From JAIBCC01 sp963763855 (GTDB lineage Bacteria > Acidobacteriota > Blastocatellia > Pyrinomonadales > Pyrinomonadaceae), in the NCBI GenBank assembly GCA_963763855.1, contig CAVXPU010000005.1, positions 1,922,001 through 1,986,000 of the forward strand: 64,000 nt of DNA, given 5' to 3'. The notes beneath the pieces are model-generated. The model had not been told where the DNA came from and made no database searches. It saw nothing but the letters and a program-made list of their open reading frames with translations. This document shows, piece after piece, positions 16,397 to 25,617 of the stretch. Both the position numbers and the translations under genes were made by a program. Numbering within the stretch: the stretch's first letter is position 1; every line of letters starts with the position of its first letter.

Positions 16397-18436
16397 TTAT
16401 TTAAGATGTGTTCCAAACCAGTCTAAAACTTGTCCATACCAGAATATTGAATTTTGCGGTTTAAGAATCCAATGTCCCTCGTCAGGAAAGACAATCAGTT
16501 TTGAATCTACGCCGTTAAGTTGAAGCGTTGTAAAGAGTTGCAAACTTTGATCTACCGGAACACGATAATCGATCTCACCTTGCGTTATTAGAGTCGGCGT
16601 CTTGAAATTCTTTGCAAAACGATGAGGAGACCATTTTTGATAATTAACCGGATTAACCCAAGGCATCCCCTTGAATTCCCAATCGACAAACCATAATTCT
16701 TCAGTCACGGTCGCCATACTTTCCAGATTGTACACGCCTGCATGCGAGTGAAGTGCCTTAAATTTGAAACGCGGATCATTATTGTGTCCAAGGATCCAAT
16801 CGACCATATATCCACCGTAGCTGGCACCGGCTGCACCTATATTATCTTTATCAATATATGGTTTTTTCGTAACTTCAGCAACGCCATTCATTATGTCCGT
16901 ATAGACTTTTCCGCCCCAATCCGCTGAAATTTCGTTGACAAATCTTTGCCCGTATCCTATTGAGCCGCGTGGATTTGGCATAAAAACAACGTAACCCGCA
17001 TTTGCGAAAATCTGCGAATTCCAACGATAGCCCCACGAATTGTTAAAAGCACTTTGCGGTCCGCCATGAATGATAACGAGAAGTGGATATTTCTTGCTCG
17101 CATCAAAATTAGCAGGTTTTACCAAAAATCCGTGAATCGATTTATTTAGAGCACCTTTCCATTCAAGTTCTTCAGGTTTTTGCAAAGCACTAAGTTCCAT
17201 ATTTCCCGCACTTAACTTGGCTATCTTAGAATTTGCCTGAGCATTTGCTGTAAAAATTTCCGACGGCATAGTTATCGAACTTGACGCAAAAATCAAAGTT
17301 TTGCCATCGGGCGTGATGTTAAGACTTGAATTAAAACCTTCGGAAATTAAAGTTTTGACGTGCGAAGCAATTCTTAACTTAAAATTGGGTTCAACCGGAA
17401 CGGTAAAAATTGGCGACAATCCGCGTTGGGCAGCCGTGAAATATACGGTTTTATTGTCTGCTGAAACAATTGCTTCATCAACCTGCAAATCAAAGCCAGT
17501 GGTCAATTCCACCGTCTCACCGCTTTGACGGTTGTAACGCATTATTCGCCAACGATCTGCTTCAAAACCACCCGTCGCTTGCGAACGATAAATGATGTAT
17601 TTGCCGTCAGTAGTGTAGATTGGTGAAACATCGTATCCTTTGTTTTGTTCGGTAATATTTTTCGCTGTTCCGCCATTTACGGAACCGACGTAAATATCTG
17701 AATTAGTTGAAATAGCTTCAACTTTGTCTTGATTTCTAAGATAGGCAATCTCGCTGGAATCGGGCGAAAAGGCGAAATCTGCTCCGGTAGAGGCGGCATA
17801 TGGCGGCGAATCCCAGTCGCCTTGCGTAAATTGTTTTGCCGTTCCGCCATCACTCGAAACCATGAAAACATGCGTTCGCTTGCGGTCACGCCATTCCGTC
17901 CAATGTCTGTAAAGTAAGCGAGTAGTAACCTTAGCCTGAACTTTTGATCCTTCTGTCTTTTCATCTTCTGCCTTATTACAAGCATCATCGCCATTACATT
18001 CAGGGTAAACTTCTGAGCTAAATGCAATCCACTTACCATTTGGAGACCAAACCGGACTGCCCGCACCTGTTGAAATAGTAGTAATCTGTTTTCGATCGCT
18101 TCCATCCGGATTCATCGTCCAAATCTGAGCGCCTGTTGTGAATGCAATTCTTTCCCCATTTGGCGACCACCGCGGCGAAGTATTTGATTTTTCACCCGTT
18201 GTAATCTGCTTTGCCTCACCTCCAGATGTAGCAATGGTGTAAATATGCGTTATTGTCCGGTTTGCGGAAACATTAACATCGCCGGTTGTATAAGCAATCA
18301 TTCTCCCATTCGGAGAAAGCTGTGGATCGCCGACGCGACGAAGTTTCATCAATTCATTTACGCCGAATTGAGTTTGGGCGGTTATGTTTATGACAAGAAA
18401 AGTAAGTGCTAAGAGACACGTAAACAGACGTTTCAT
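16397..18436 (-). CDS. Secreted S9-family prolyl oligopeptidase (acylaminoacyl-peptidase/DPP-IV type)
   Basis: A 679-residue secreted serine peptidase. The ATG at 18436 (MKRLFTCLLALTFLVINITAQ) gives a clean signal peptide; the longer frame to 18478 has no RBS. Residues about 30-400 form a WD40-like (TolB/PD40) propeller with repeated SPNG/SPDG turns. The C-terminal alpha/beta-hydrolase domain has the nucleophile in GASYGGYM, Asp in QGEIDYRVP and His in DEGHW. It probably trims peptides in the periplasm. It is divergent from the M28 peptidase with about 160 bp between them. Confidence 0.93.
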   Translation of the reverse strand: MKRLFTCLLALTFLVINITAQTQFGVNELMKLRRVGDPQLSPNGRMIAYTTGDVNVSANRTITHIYTIATSGGEAKQITTGEKSNTSPRWSPNGERIAFTTGAQIWTMNPDGSDRKQITTISTGAGSPVWSPNGKWIAFSSEVYPECNGDDACNKAEDEKTEGSKVQAKVTTRLLYRHWTEWRDRKRTHVFMVSSDGGTAKQFTQGDWDSPPYAASTGADFAFSPDSSEIAYLRNQDKVEAISTNSDIYVGSVNGGTAKNITEQNKGYDVSPIYTTDGKYIIYRSQATGGFEADRWRIMRYNRQSGETVELTTGFDLQVDEAIVSADNKTVYFTAAQRGLSPIFTVPVEPNFKLRIASHVKTLISEGFNSSLNITPDGKTLIFASSSITMPSEIFTANAQANSKIAKLSAGNMELSALQKPEELEWKGALNKSIHGFLVKPANFDASKKYPLLVIIHGGPQSAFNNSWGYRWNSQIFANAGYVVFMPNPRGSIGYGQRFVNEISADWGGKVYTDIMNGVAEVTKKPYIDKDNIGAAGASYGGYMVDWILGHNNDPRFKFKALHSHAGVYNLESMATVTEELWFVDWEFKGMPWVNPVNYQKWSPHRFAKNFKTPTLITQGEIDYRVPVDQSLQLFTTLQLNGVDSKLIVFPDEGHWILKPQNSIFWYGQVLDWFGTHLK

Positions 18437-18593
18437 AGTTTTTAGACCTTTAATAAAATGTTTGAAAAACGACTTCATTATGTCACAGAATTTATTTGTG
18501 TAAAATATGAAGCAAAGGAATTTAAGCCGATTTCGATTATTGATTTTTCACTCCGCAATAATTGAGCTATGCTGTTCGAATTACAAAACGATT

Positions 18594-20018
18594 ATGAGAA
18601 AACTTAACATTTTAATTCTGCTTCTTTTTGCGGCAAATGTTGCCGCTCAAACACCAACACCTGCTAAAACGCCGGTTCTATATTCGCCAAAGACTATATC
18701 CGAACTCGAAAAATTGCGGCAATCCGCTCTTAATAGCTCTTACGCCTACGAACAAACGGCGTATTTATGCAACAACATCGGACCTAGATTAACAGGATCG
18801 AAGCAGGCGGAAAGAGCAGTTGAATATGTCGCTGATGAAATGCGAAAACTTGGTCTGCAAGTAACTTTACAAAAACTAGACGTTCCGCACTGGGTTCGTG
18901 GCGAAGAAAAAGCTGAATTAACCGAATTTCCCGGAATGGCAATCGGATCTACGCAAAAAATTGTCGTTACAACTTTGGGCGGAAGTATCGCGACGGATGC
19001 GAGCGGTCTAAACGCAGAAGTTGTGGTTGTAAGTGATTATGATGAACTTAGGGCTTTAGGAAAAGAAAAAGTTGCCGGGAAAATCGTAGTTTTTAATGTA
19101 AAGTTTGATCAAAAACTAGCTGAAATGAATCAAGCCGGGGCTGCTTACGGTAAGGTTTCGGCATTTCGTGGCAGCGGTGCTATTGAAGCGGCAAAACTCG
19201 GTGCAGTAGCAGTTTTGGTGCGTTCTGCCGGGGGTTCGCAAAATCGTTTAACTCATACAGGCGGAATGCGTTATGAAGATGGTGTAGCCAAAATTCCTGC
19301 GGCTTCAGTTACTTATGAAGATGCCGAAACGATTGCTTACTTAGCAAAAATGGGCAAGGTAAAATTAAGATTAACTCTTACCCCGCAAAGCTTTCCAAAT
19401 ACAGTAAGTTACAACGTTTTGGCAGACCTAAAGGGAAGTGAAAAGCCGGACGAAATCGTAGTAGTTTCCGGTCATCTCGATTCCTGGGATTTGGGTACGG
19501 GGGCATTGGATGATGCGGTTGGAGTTGCGATGGCAATGCAAACGATTAAATCTATTAAAGATTTGAAGTTGAAACCCAAACGTACTATTCGTCTTGTCGC
19601 ATTTATGAACGAAGAAAATGGTTTTGTGGGAGCAAATACTTATGCAAAGGAAGCCAATATTGAAAAGCATTTTGCCGCAATTGAAGGCGATTTAGGGGCA
19701 AGCCATCCATTGGGATTTATTTTCGCAGGGAAGTCTGAAGCAATTCCTTATCTTGCACCACTAGCAAAAATCCTTTTGCCTCAGGGAGCGGGGCAGATAG
19801 AATTTAGACCAAGTGCAAGTTCTGATATCAGTACTTTGACCGCCAAGGGTGTTCCATCATTTTCGCCTTGGTTTGATACGCGAACATATTTTAATTATCA
19901 CCATACAGAAGCGGATACGTTGGATAAGGTTGTGCCGCAAGAATTGGCTGAAAATGCCGCTGTGATGGCAGTATTGGGGTATGGATTGGCAAACTTGGAG
20001 CAGAATCTGCCGCGTTAG
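18594..20018 (+). CDS. Secreted M28-family zinc peptidase
   Basis: A 474-residue secreted aminopeptidase or carboxypeptidase (M28, PA-domain type). The ATG at 18594 (MRKLNILILLLFAANVAAQ) starts a signal peptide; the longer frame to 18507 adds an unlikely tail. A protease-associated domain spans about 110-260. Zinc ligands and catalytic acids appear in order: SGHLDSWD, GALDDAVG, NEENGF, EGDLGA and YHHTEADT. It likely works with the divergent S9 peptidase on proteinaceous substrate. Confidence 0.93.
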   Translation: MRKLNILILLLFAANVAAQTPTPAKTPVLYSPKTISELEKLRQSALNSSYAYEQTAYLCNNIGPRLTGSKQAERAVEYVADEMRKLGLQVTLQKLDVPHWVRGEEKAELTEFPGMAIGSTQKIVVTTLGGSIATDASGLNAEVVVVSDYDELRALGKEKVAGKIVVFNVKFDQKLAEMNQAGAAYGKVSAFRGSGAIEAAKLGAVAVLVRSAGGSQNRLTHTGGMRYEDGVAKIPAASVTYEDAETIAYLAKMGKVKLRLTLTPQSFPNTVSYNVLADLKGSEKPDEIVVVSGHLDSWDLGTGALDDAVGVAMAMQTIKSIKDLKLKPKRTIRLVAFMNEENGFVGANTYAKEANIEKHFAAIEGDLGASHPLGFIFAGKSEAIPYLAPLAKILLPQGAGQIEFRPSASSDISTLTAKGVPSFSPWFDTRTYFNYHHTEADTLDKVVPQELAENAAVMAVLGYGLANLEQNLPR

Positions 20019-20117
20019 AATTTCGAACTTGGAGATTTAAATACCAAATTTCAGATTCAACCCGAGTTTGCTTATCAAGGCAAAAGTACTTACGATATTC
20101 ATCAGGAGATTATTTTT

Positions 20118-20285
20118 ATGAATAGACCACCGCCATATTTTCCGCAGAACACATTAAATCCGCCGGATCCAAAGCGATATACAAAGTTTAAGCTGATGAT
20201 TGCAGCAGCAATATTGTTAGTAGTTTTAGCTTTAGCCGGCTTAGGATATGGAATTTATTATTTGATTAGTTTGCTTTCAGCATAA
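20118..20285 (+). CDS. Small single-helix membrane protein, unknown function
   Basis: A 55-residue ORF with AGGAG at 20104-20108, 9 bases before the ATG. The N-terminus is proline-rich (MNRPPPYFPQN, NPPDPKRY), followed by a basic flank and one hydrophobic helix (about 27-53). A strong hairpin terminator follows directly. The good RBS, tight terminator and coherent topology support a real gene. Function unknown. Confidence 0.7.
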   Translation: MNRPPPYFPQNTLNPPDPKRYTKFKLMIAAAILLVVLALAGLGYGIYYLISLLSA

Positions 20286-20288
20286 GCA

Positions 20289-20327
20289 AAAAAGGATGAG
20301 AAACTTTGAAAATTCCTCATCCTTTTT
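20289..20327. terminator. Bidirectional rho-independent terminator
   Basis: AAAAAGGATGAG (20289-20300) pairs exactly with CTCATCCTTTTT (20316-20327) over a 15-base loop, with A- and T-runs on both sides. It lies between the small membrane protein and the convergent S41 protease and can stop both. Confidence 0.85.
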
Positions 20328-20348
20328 TAATTTTTTCGCAATAGAATT

Positions 20349-22064
20349 TTACTTGTTATTATCCGAAACTACCTTGTTGGAATTAGCCTTCTCACCCGCC
20401 AGAGCCAATTGTTTAGCTTTAGGCAATAGTTCAATAGCTTTTAATAATTGATTATCAAGCTCATTATTAACTTGTTGAGAGGTTGTAATTCCATAAGCTG
20501 CAGTTACCATTTCCGTTCTGATACTCAATTCGATAAATTGTCGCTCTTTATCTACTAAAGCTGGTGAAATCTTATAATTTTCAATCGCGAATTTCTTGAA
20601 GTTCTGAAACAAAGCTTCTGACATCGGAAAGTCCGTGTTCTTTATGTTATAGCCAAAATTAATTGGTGTATTAACCCCATAAGAACCAAATTCTGCAACT
20701 TTGCCCGCACTCAAGTCTAATGAAAAGAGAAATAATGGATCTAATAATTTCTGGCGTTGTCTGGCTCTTTCAATCGGAATTGTAGCGGGTTTTATTACCT
20801 CATCAGGCATTATTCCGCCGCCGCTGTAAACTGGTCTGCCGGAATCGGTTTTGGTTTGCGAACCAGTTGAGGTAGTTGTATTTATATCATTTCCGCCATT
20901 AGTTTTATTGTAGTAATCGTAAAGATTTCCGTTTGAATAATCTCTTTGAATCAAACGACCCGAAGGAGTTTCGTATTTGGCAATGGTCAATAAAAGCATC
21001 GAACCATATTCAAGCAGAAATGGATTTTGTACCAAACCTTTTCCGAAAGTATTTTCTCCCACGATTAATGCTCTGTCATGATCCTGAAGAGCCCCGGCTA
21101 AGATCTCCGAAGCCGATGCTGAGTTCTGATTTACGAGAACAACCAAAGGAGCCTTTTCAGGATTAGGATTTTCCGCACGATAACTATCTCCCGTTCCATC
21201 TAAACGCCCTTTCTGTGTGAAAACCGTCTGTCCGCGAGACAAAAAGGCATTTGCAACACGATAAGCCTGATTAACCAAACCTCCGCCATTACCACGCAAA
21301 TCCAAGACCAATTGGGTCATCCCCTGTGCCTTCAAATTTTGCAACGCGGTGCGAAATTCATTGTAAGTTGTTTGATTAAATCCGCCTGTCATTGCTATAT
21401 AACCAATCCCTGGACGGATCATATAAACTTCCGGAACAGATGGTTGGGGAACTGCATCTCTAATTATTTCAACAGTTTCGCGTTTGCCGGTCGCATGTCT
21501 TTCAACAATAATTTTCGCGGGTGTCCCTCTCGGTCCGCGAAGGCGTAAGCGAACTTCCGAAAATGGTTTGCCGAGCATTGATTCGCCATTTACTTCTAAA
21601 ATCTTGTCACCATATCGCAAGCCAGCCCGATTTGCAGGAGCACCATCAAAAGTTGCTTTTATATAAGTGCCGACTATTTTCCCGCTCGAATCACGCAAAT
21701 CGCCGATGCTTGCTCCTATTCCAAAATATTGCGAACTTTGATCAGTTCTAAACTGCTCATATTCTTTCGCATCAAAATAATTGGAATGGGGATCGAGCGT
21801 GTGTAGCATACCGTCAATCGAAGATTTGAAAAGATCGTTGTAATCTAATTTTCTGCCATCGACGTAGTTTTCCTGAATTACGGTAAGGGCTTCCGACATA
21901 TCAGATTCAATCTTTTCTACCGTTACAGGAACTTTGTTTTTAGCCTCCGCATTATCTTTTTTGTTAGGCGAAATCGTTTTAGAAACGGTGTTTTGAGCTA
22001 AACTAATGTTGCTTAAAAATAACGATAAAGACAGTAAACTAATTAAAATCGAACTTTTTTTCAC
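20349..22064 (-). CDS. S41-family C-terminal processing peptidase
   Basis: A 571-residue CtpA/Prc-like protease. The start is a GTG at 22064 with AAAGGAG upstream; the next residues KKSSILISLLSLSLFLSNISLAQ form a signal peptide. The frame to 22178 has no RBS. A PDZ domain lies at about 120-210 (RAGLRYGDKILEVNG). The catalytic Ser/Lys dyad appears in NQNSASASEILAGAL and GENTFGKGLVQ. The C-terminal 150 residues are helical. It probably processes or degrades periplasmic proteins. Confidence 0.92.
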   Translation of the reverse strand: MKKSSILISLLSLSLFLSNISLAQNTVSKTISPNKKDNAEAKNKVPVTVEKIESDMSEALTVIQENYVDGRKLDYNDLFKSSIDGMLHTLDPHSNYFDAKEYEQFRTDQSSQYFGIGASIGDLRDSSGKIVGTYIKATFDGAPANRAGLRYGDKILEVNGESMLGKPFSEVRLRLRGPRGTPAKIIVERHATGKRETVEIIRDAVPQPSVPEVYMIRPGIGYIAMTGGFNQTTYNEFRTALQNLKAQGMTQLVLDLRGNGGGLVNQAYRVANAFLSRGQTVFTQKGRLDGTGDSYRAENPNPEKAPLVVLVNQNSASASEILAGALQDHDRALIVGENTFGKGLVQNPFLLEYGSMLLLTIAKYETPSGRLIQRDYSNGNLYDYYNKTNGGNDINTTTSTGSQTKTDSGRPVYSGGGIMPDEVIKPATIPIERARQRQKLLDPLFLFSLDLSAGKVAEFGSYGVNTPINFGYNIKNTDFPMSEALFQNFKKFAIENYKISPALVDKERQFIELSIRTEMVTAAYGITTSQQVNNELDNQLLKAIELLPKAKQLALAGEKANSNKVVSDNNK

Positions 22065-22194
22065 TTGAAATACTCCTTTTAGTGACGACCGGGAATCGCA
22101 AAATTCCGAAAAGATGATAACATCCATTGGAAGAAAAAGCGACGAAAAGGGTTGCACGCGAAGGCTAAAATAAAGCAAAATTTCAACATAGAAG

Positions 22195-23166
22195 ATGAGT
22201 CAATTACTTGAAGTAAAAAACTTACAGACACATTTCCCAACTCGTGGGGGCATTGTGAAATCTGTTAATGATGTCAGTTTCAGCATCAGCGAAGGCGAAT
22301 TGCTTGGCTTGGTTGGCGAGAGCGGTTGCGGGAAATCAATTACTGCATTGTCGATAATGCGTTTGATTGCAGATCCCGGAAAGATTGTCGGCGGTTCGAT
22401 AACTTTCAAAGGCGAAGAATTAACTAAAGCAACTGATGAACGTATGCGGGAACTTCGCGGCAACGATATAGCGATGATTTTTCAGGATCCAATGACGTCT
22501 CTTAATCCCGTTTTTACTGTCGGCGAGCAAATTGCCGAAGCGTTAAGACTGCATCGAAAACTTGACCGGACAAAGGCTTGGGAAGCCGCAATTGAAGCCA
22601 TGAAAGAGGTGTCGATTCCCGATGCGGCTCGACGGGCAAAGGATTACCCGCATCAACTTTCGGGCGGAATGCGACAGCGAATTATGATTGCCATGGCTCT
22701 CGCATGCGATCCCGAACTTTTGATTGCAGACGAACCCACAACTGCTTTAGACGTAACGATTCAGGCACAAATACTTGAGCTTTTAAATGAACTTCGTACA
22801 TCTCGTAAACTTGCCGTTTTGTTAATAACACATGATTTGGGCGTGGTTGCCGAAGTCGCGGATAGAGTTTGCGTTATGTACACGGGGAAAATTGTCGAAG
22901 AGTCGTCGGTTAATGAAATCTTTGAGAATCCTAAACATCCTTATACACAAGGTTTATTGCGAAGCGTCCCAAAAATGCGGGCGGTCGGCGAAACAAAGGA
23001 GCAACGTTTGCAAACAATTGACGGAACGGTGCCAAGCCCCACGAAATTGCCAAATGGCTGTCATTTTGCTCCGCGATGCACGTTTAAGAAGCCTGAATGC
23101 GAAATAAGTGAAATTGCGTTGAAAGAATTGAGCGAAGGCGTAAAAGTTCGTTGTGTTTTGTATTGA
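22195..23166 (+). CDS. Peptide/nickel ABC transporter ATPase (DppD/OppD type)
   Basis: A 323-residue ABC ATPase: Walker A GESGCGKS, signature LSGGMRQR, Walker B LLIADEPTTALD, switch His in LLITHDLG, plus the C-terminal oligo_HPY extension with Cys-rich CHFAPRCTFKKPEC that can bind an Fe-S cluster. It powers dipeptide/oligopeptide import with a DppF partner, here two genes downstream. No permease or solute-binding gene is adjacent, so those partners must be elsewhere. Confidence 0.92.
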   Translation: MSQLLEVKNLQTHFPTRGGIVKSVNDVSFSISEGELLGLVGESGCGKSITALSIMRLIADPGKIVGGSITFKGEELTKATDERMRELRGNDIAMIFQDPMTSLNPVFTVGEQIAEALRLHRKLDRTKAWEAAIEAMKEVSIPDAARRAKDYPHQLSGGMRQRIMIAMALACDPELLIADEPTTALDVTIQAQILELLNELRTSRKLAVLLITHDLGVVAEVADRVCVMYTGKIVEESSVNEIFENPKHPYTQGLLRSVPKMRAVGETKEQRLQTIDGTVPSPTKLPNGCHFAPRCTFKKPECEISEIALKELSEGVKVRCVLY

Positions 23167-23714
23167 TGAAAGACTTTAACCTCAAAATTCAAGGCGATAA
23201 AGTTTATCTACGTTACGTTTCGCTTGATGATTCCAGTGAATTCATCGAAGTAAACAAGTCAAGTATCGAATTTTACAAAGGTTTAACGAGTCCGATTTTA
23301 GATATTGAAAGTTTCACAACGTATTGCGAACGCAACGAAAATGAAGCGAATGAGTGTTTTGTAATTTGCCAAACTGTTGATAACAATATAGTTGGAGCGA
23401 TAAATTTATCGCAGATTTTTCGCAAGGGCTTTCAAAATGCGTATCTTGGTTATTCGCTCGGCGTTAATTTTATCGGAAAAGGTTTTATGACCGAAGCTGT
23501 GAATTTAATTTTGCGACATTCATTTGAAACATTGAAGCTTCATCGCATCGAAGCAAATGTTCAACCGCATAATCTGGCTTCGATAAAAGTTTTGCAGAAA
23601 TGCGGTCTCACGAAAGAAGGTTTTTCACGTAAGTATCTGAAAATTGACGACATTTGGTTCGACCACGAGCGTTGGGCGATAATTTTTGAAGATTGGGAAG
23701 AAAGAAATAGATGA
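23166..23714 (+). CDS. RimJ/RimL-like GNAT acetyltransferase
   Basis: A 182-residue N-acetyltransferase. The ATG at 23166 overlaps the preceding stop (TGATG). GNAT features include YSLGVNFIGKGFMTEAVNLIL (acetyl-CoA loop) and HRIEANVQPHNLASIKVLQKCG, typical of the RimJ/SpeG group. It ends overlapping the next ATPase start by 4 bases. It may acetylate peptides or amines imported by the transporter; target unknown. Confidence 0.88.
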   Translation: MKDFNLKIQGDKVYLRYVSLDDSSEFIEVNKSSIEFYKGLTSPILDIESFTTYCERNENEANECFVICQTVDNNIVGAINLSQIFRKGFQNAYLGYSLGVNFIGKGFMTEAVNLILRHSFETLKLHRIEANVQPHNLASIKVLQKCGLTKEGFSRKYLKIDDIWFDHERWAIIFEDWEERNR

Positions 23715-24679
23715 CATCTACGAAAACACAAAAACAACAATTGGTTCAAATAAAAAATCTCGTCAAGCATTTTCCGGTGGATAATTCCGATGATGTAGTC
23801 AAGGCGGTTGACGGTGTTTCGTTTGATATTTTGGCAGGCGAAACGATGGGTTTGGTTGGCGAAAGCGGTTGCGGAAAATCAACTGTTGGACGTTGTATTT
23901 TGCGTCTCATCGAACCAACAAGCGGGGAAGTTTGGTTTGACGAAAAGAACGTTTTGTCGTTGAATAAAAACGAGTTACGTCCTCTTCGACGTGAAATGCA
24001 GATTATTTTTCAAGATCCATATGCGAGTCTGAATCCTAGGCTTTCAATCCTTTCAATCGTCTCTGAACCACTGCAAATTCATGGCATCGGCAACAAATCG
24101 GAACAAAAAGACCGCGTTGCGGAATTGCTCAAAAAGGTCGGACTCGATCCCGAATACATGTATCGTTATCCGCACGAATTTTCCGGCGGACAAAGGCAAA
24201 GATTGGGTGTGGCTCGTGCGTTGGCGTTGAATCCGAAGTTAATTATTGCGGATGAACCTGTTTCAGCGTTAGACGTTTCGGTACAGGCTCAAGTCGTAAA
24301 TCTTTTACAGGATTTACAGCAAGAACTGGGTTTGACGTATCTTTTTATTTCACACGGACTTGCGGTTGTTGAACATATTTCAAACCGGGTTGCCGTTATG
24401 TATTTGGGCAAAATCGTTGAAATCGCAACGGCTCAGGAACTTTACGAAAATCCGCAACATCCTTATACAAAAGCTCTGCTATCAGCGATTCCAATTCCTG
24501 ATCCGAAGTTGAAACGCGAACGAATTATTTTAAAAGGCGATGTTCCGACACCTATAAATCCGCCGTCAGGTTGCCGTTTCCGCACACGCTGTCCGATTGC
24601 GAGCGAAGAATGTTCGCAGATTGAGCCCGAAATGAAGGAAATCTCTGCGGGACATTTTGCAGCCTGCCTAAAGATTTGA
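23711..24679 (+). CDS. Peptide ABC transporter ATPase (DppF/OppF type)
   Basis: A 322-residue ABC ATPase: Walker A GESGCGKS, signature FSGGQRQR, Walker B LIIADEPVSALD, and a C-terminal oligo_HPY tail with CRFRTRCPIASEEC. It pairs with the DppD-type ATPase upstream. It starts by ATGA overlap with the GNAT gene, so DppD, GNAT and DppF are one tightly coupled unit. Confidence 0.92.
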   Translation: MTSTKTQKQQLVQIKNLVKHFPVDNSDDVVKAVDGVSFDILAGETMGLVGESGCGKSTVGRCILRLIEPTSGEVWFDEKNVLSLNKNELRPLRREMQIIFQDPYASLNPRLSILSIVSEPLQIHGIGNKSEQKDRVAELLKKVGLDPEYMYRYPHEFSGGQRQRLGVARALALNPKLIIADEPVSALDVSVQAQVVNLLQDLQQELGLTYLFISHGLAVVEHISNRVAVMYLGKIVEIATAQELYENPQHPYTKALLSAIPIPDPKLKRERIILKGDVPTPINPPSGCRFRTRCPIASEECSQIEPEMKEISAGHFAACLKI

Positions 24680-24776
24680 CCTAAAAATGCACACCAATTG
24701 AAACAAATTCCAGGTAATTGGCGTAATTTATCTACGGAAGCAATTCAAGCAAATAAATTAACACAGGAGAATTTCT

Positions 24777-25568
24777 ATGTCTGAAGAGAATCAGGAATGG
24801 CAAGCCCCTTTGCCACCGCAAGACTTTACGAATGATCAAGAAAAGCCGCAAATGTCGCTTTTGCAGACGCTTACGGGTATTTTTATAGAACCGAGCGAAG
24901 TATTTGAAGATTTACGTCGAAAACCTTTTCCGAGATTAGTTCTACCATTCATCTTATGTGCCGTTTTATTAACAACTTACACGGTGTCGCTCCAACTTAA
25001 AGTTGGTAAGGAAGCGATAGTTAAAGAGCAACTCAACATGAAAATAATGGAAAGCATGCCCGAAGAAGCGAAAAAGCAAATGCGTGAAGACGCAAAACAA
25101 CCGTTTGGAGTCAGAGAAATTGCGGTAAGCGGATTTGGTTTTGTGTTCACTTTAGCCATTTTCGCAGTCATCGCCTTGGTTTATTGGGGCGGCGGCTTGG
25201 CATTTGGCGGAAATGGGAATTACTGGCATGGTTTAGCAATATCAGCATATGCGTCGTTTGCTCCAATTCTAATTTCTGTGGTGGGAAGCTTGGTGGTATT
25301 ATTTTTCAAACCTGCGGAAGATATCAGCTTTTCTCAATCACAATTTGGATTGCTCAAGCTTAATCCGACGATGTTTATGGATGGCTCTGGTGTATTAAAT
25401 GCGGTCTTGACAAGATTTGACCTGCTTGTTTTCTGGGGAATGTTTTTGGGATCGGTTGGATTGCAAAAATGCTTCAAAATTTCCGCGGGATCAGCTTGGG
25501 GAATTTCGATTATTATTTGGCTTATTGGAACAGCAATGGCTGCCTTAGGCGGAATGTTTGCGGGTTAG
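24777..25568 (+). CDS. YIP1-family membrane protein
   Basis: A 263-residue protein with a soluble N-terminus (about 1-45), then a Yip1-like domain with about five transmembrane helices (near 53-72, 125-150, 160-185, 215-235 and 240-262). AGGAG precedes the ATG. The segment GIFIEPSEVFEDLRRKP matches the conserved entry of bacterial Yip1 proteins. Function is not established. A terminator follows. Confidence 0.85.
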   Translation: MSEENQEWQAPLPPQDFTNDQEKPQMSLLQTLTGIFIEPSEVFEDLRRKPFPRLVLPFILCAVLLTTYTVSLQLKVGKEAIVKEQLNMKIMESMPEEAKKQMREDAKQPFGVREIAVSGFGFVFTLAIFAVIALVYWGGGLAFGGNGNYWHGLAISAYASFAPILISVVGSLVVLFFKPAEDISFSQSQFGLLKLNPTMFMDGSGVLNAVLTRFDLLVFWGMFLGSVGLQKCFKISAGSAWGISIIIWLIGTAMAALGGMFAG

Positions 25569-25588
25569 ACAAAACAAGGAAATTATCC

Positions 25589-25617
25589 GGGCGGTTTAAC
25601 TATTCCGCCCTTTTTTT
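25589..25617 (+). terminator. Rho-independent terminator
   Basis: GGGCGG (25589-25594) pairs with CCGCCC (25605-25610) over a 10-base loop, followed by seven T. It terminates the YIP1 gene and touches the stop of the convergent permease gene. Confidence 0.85.
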
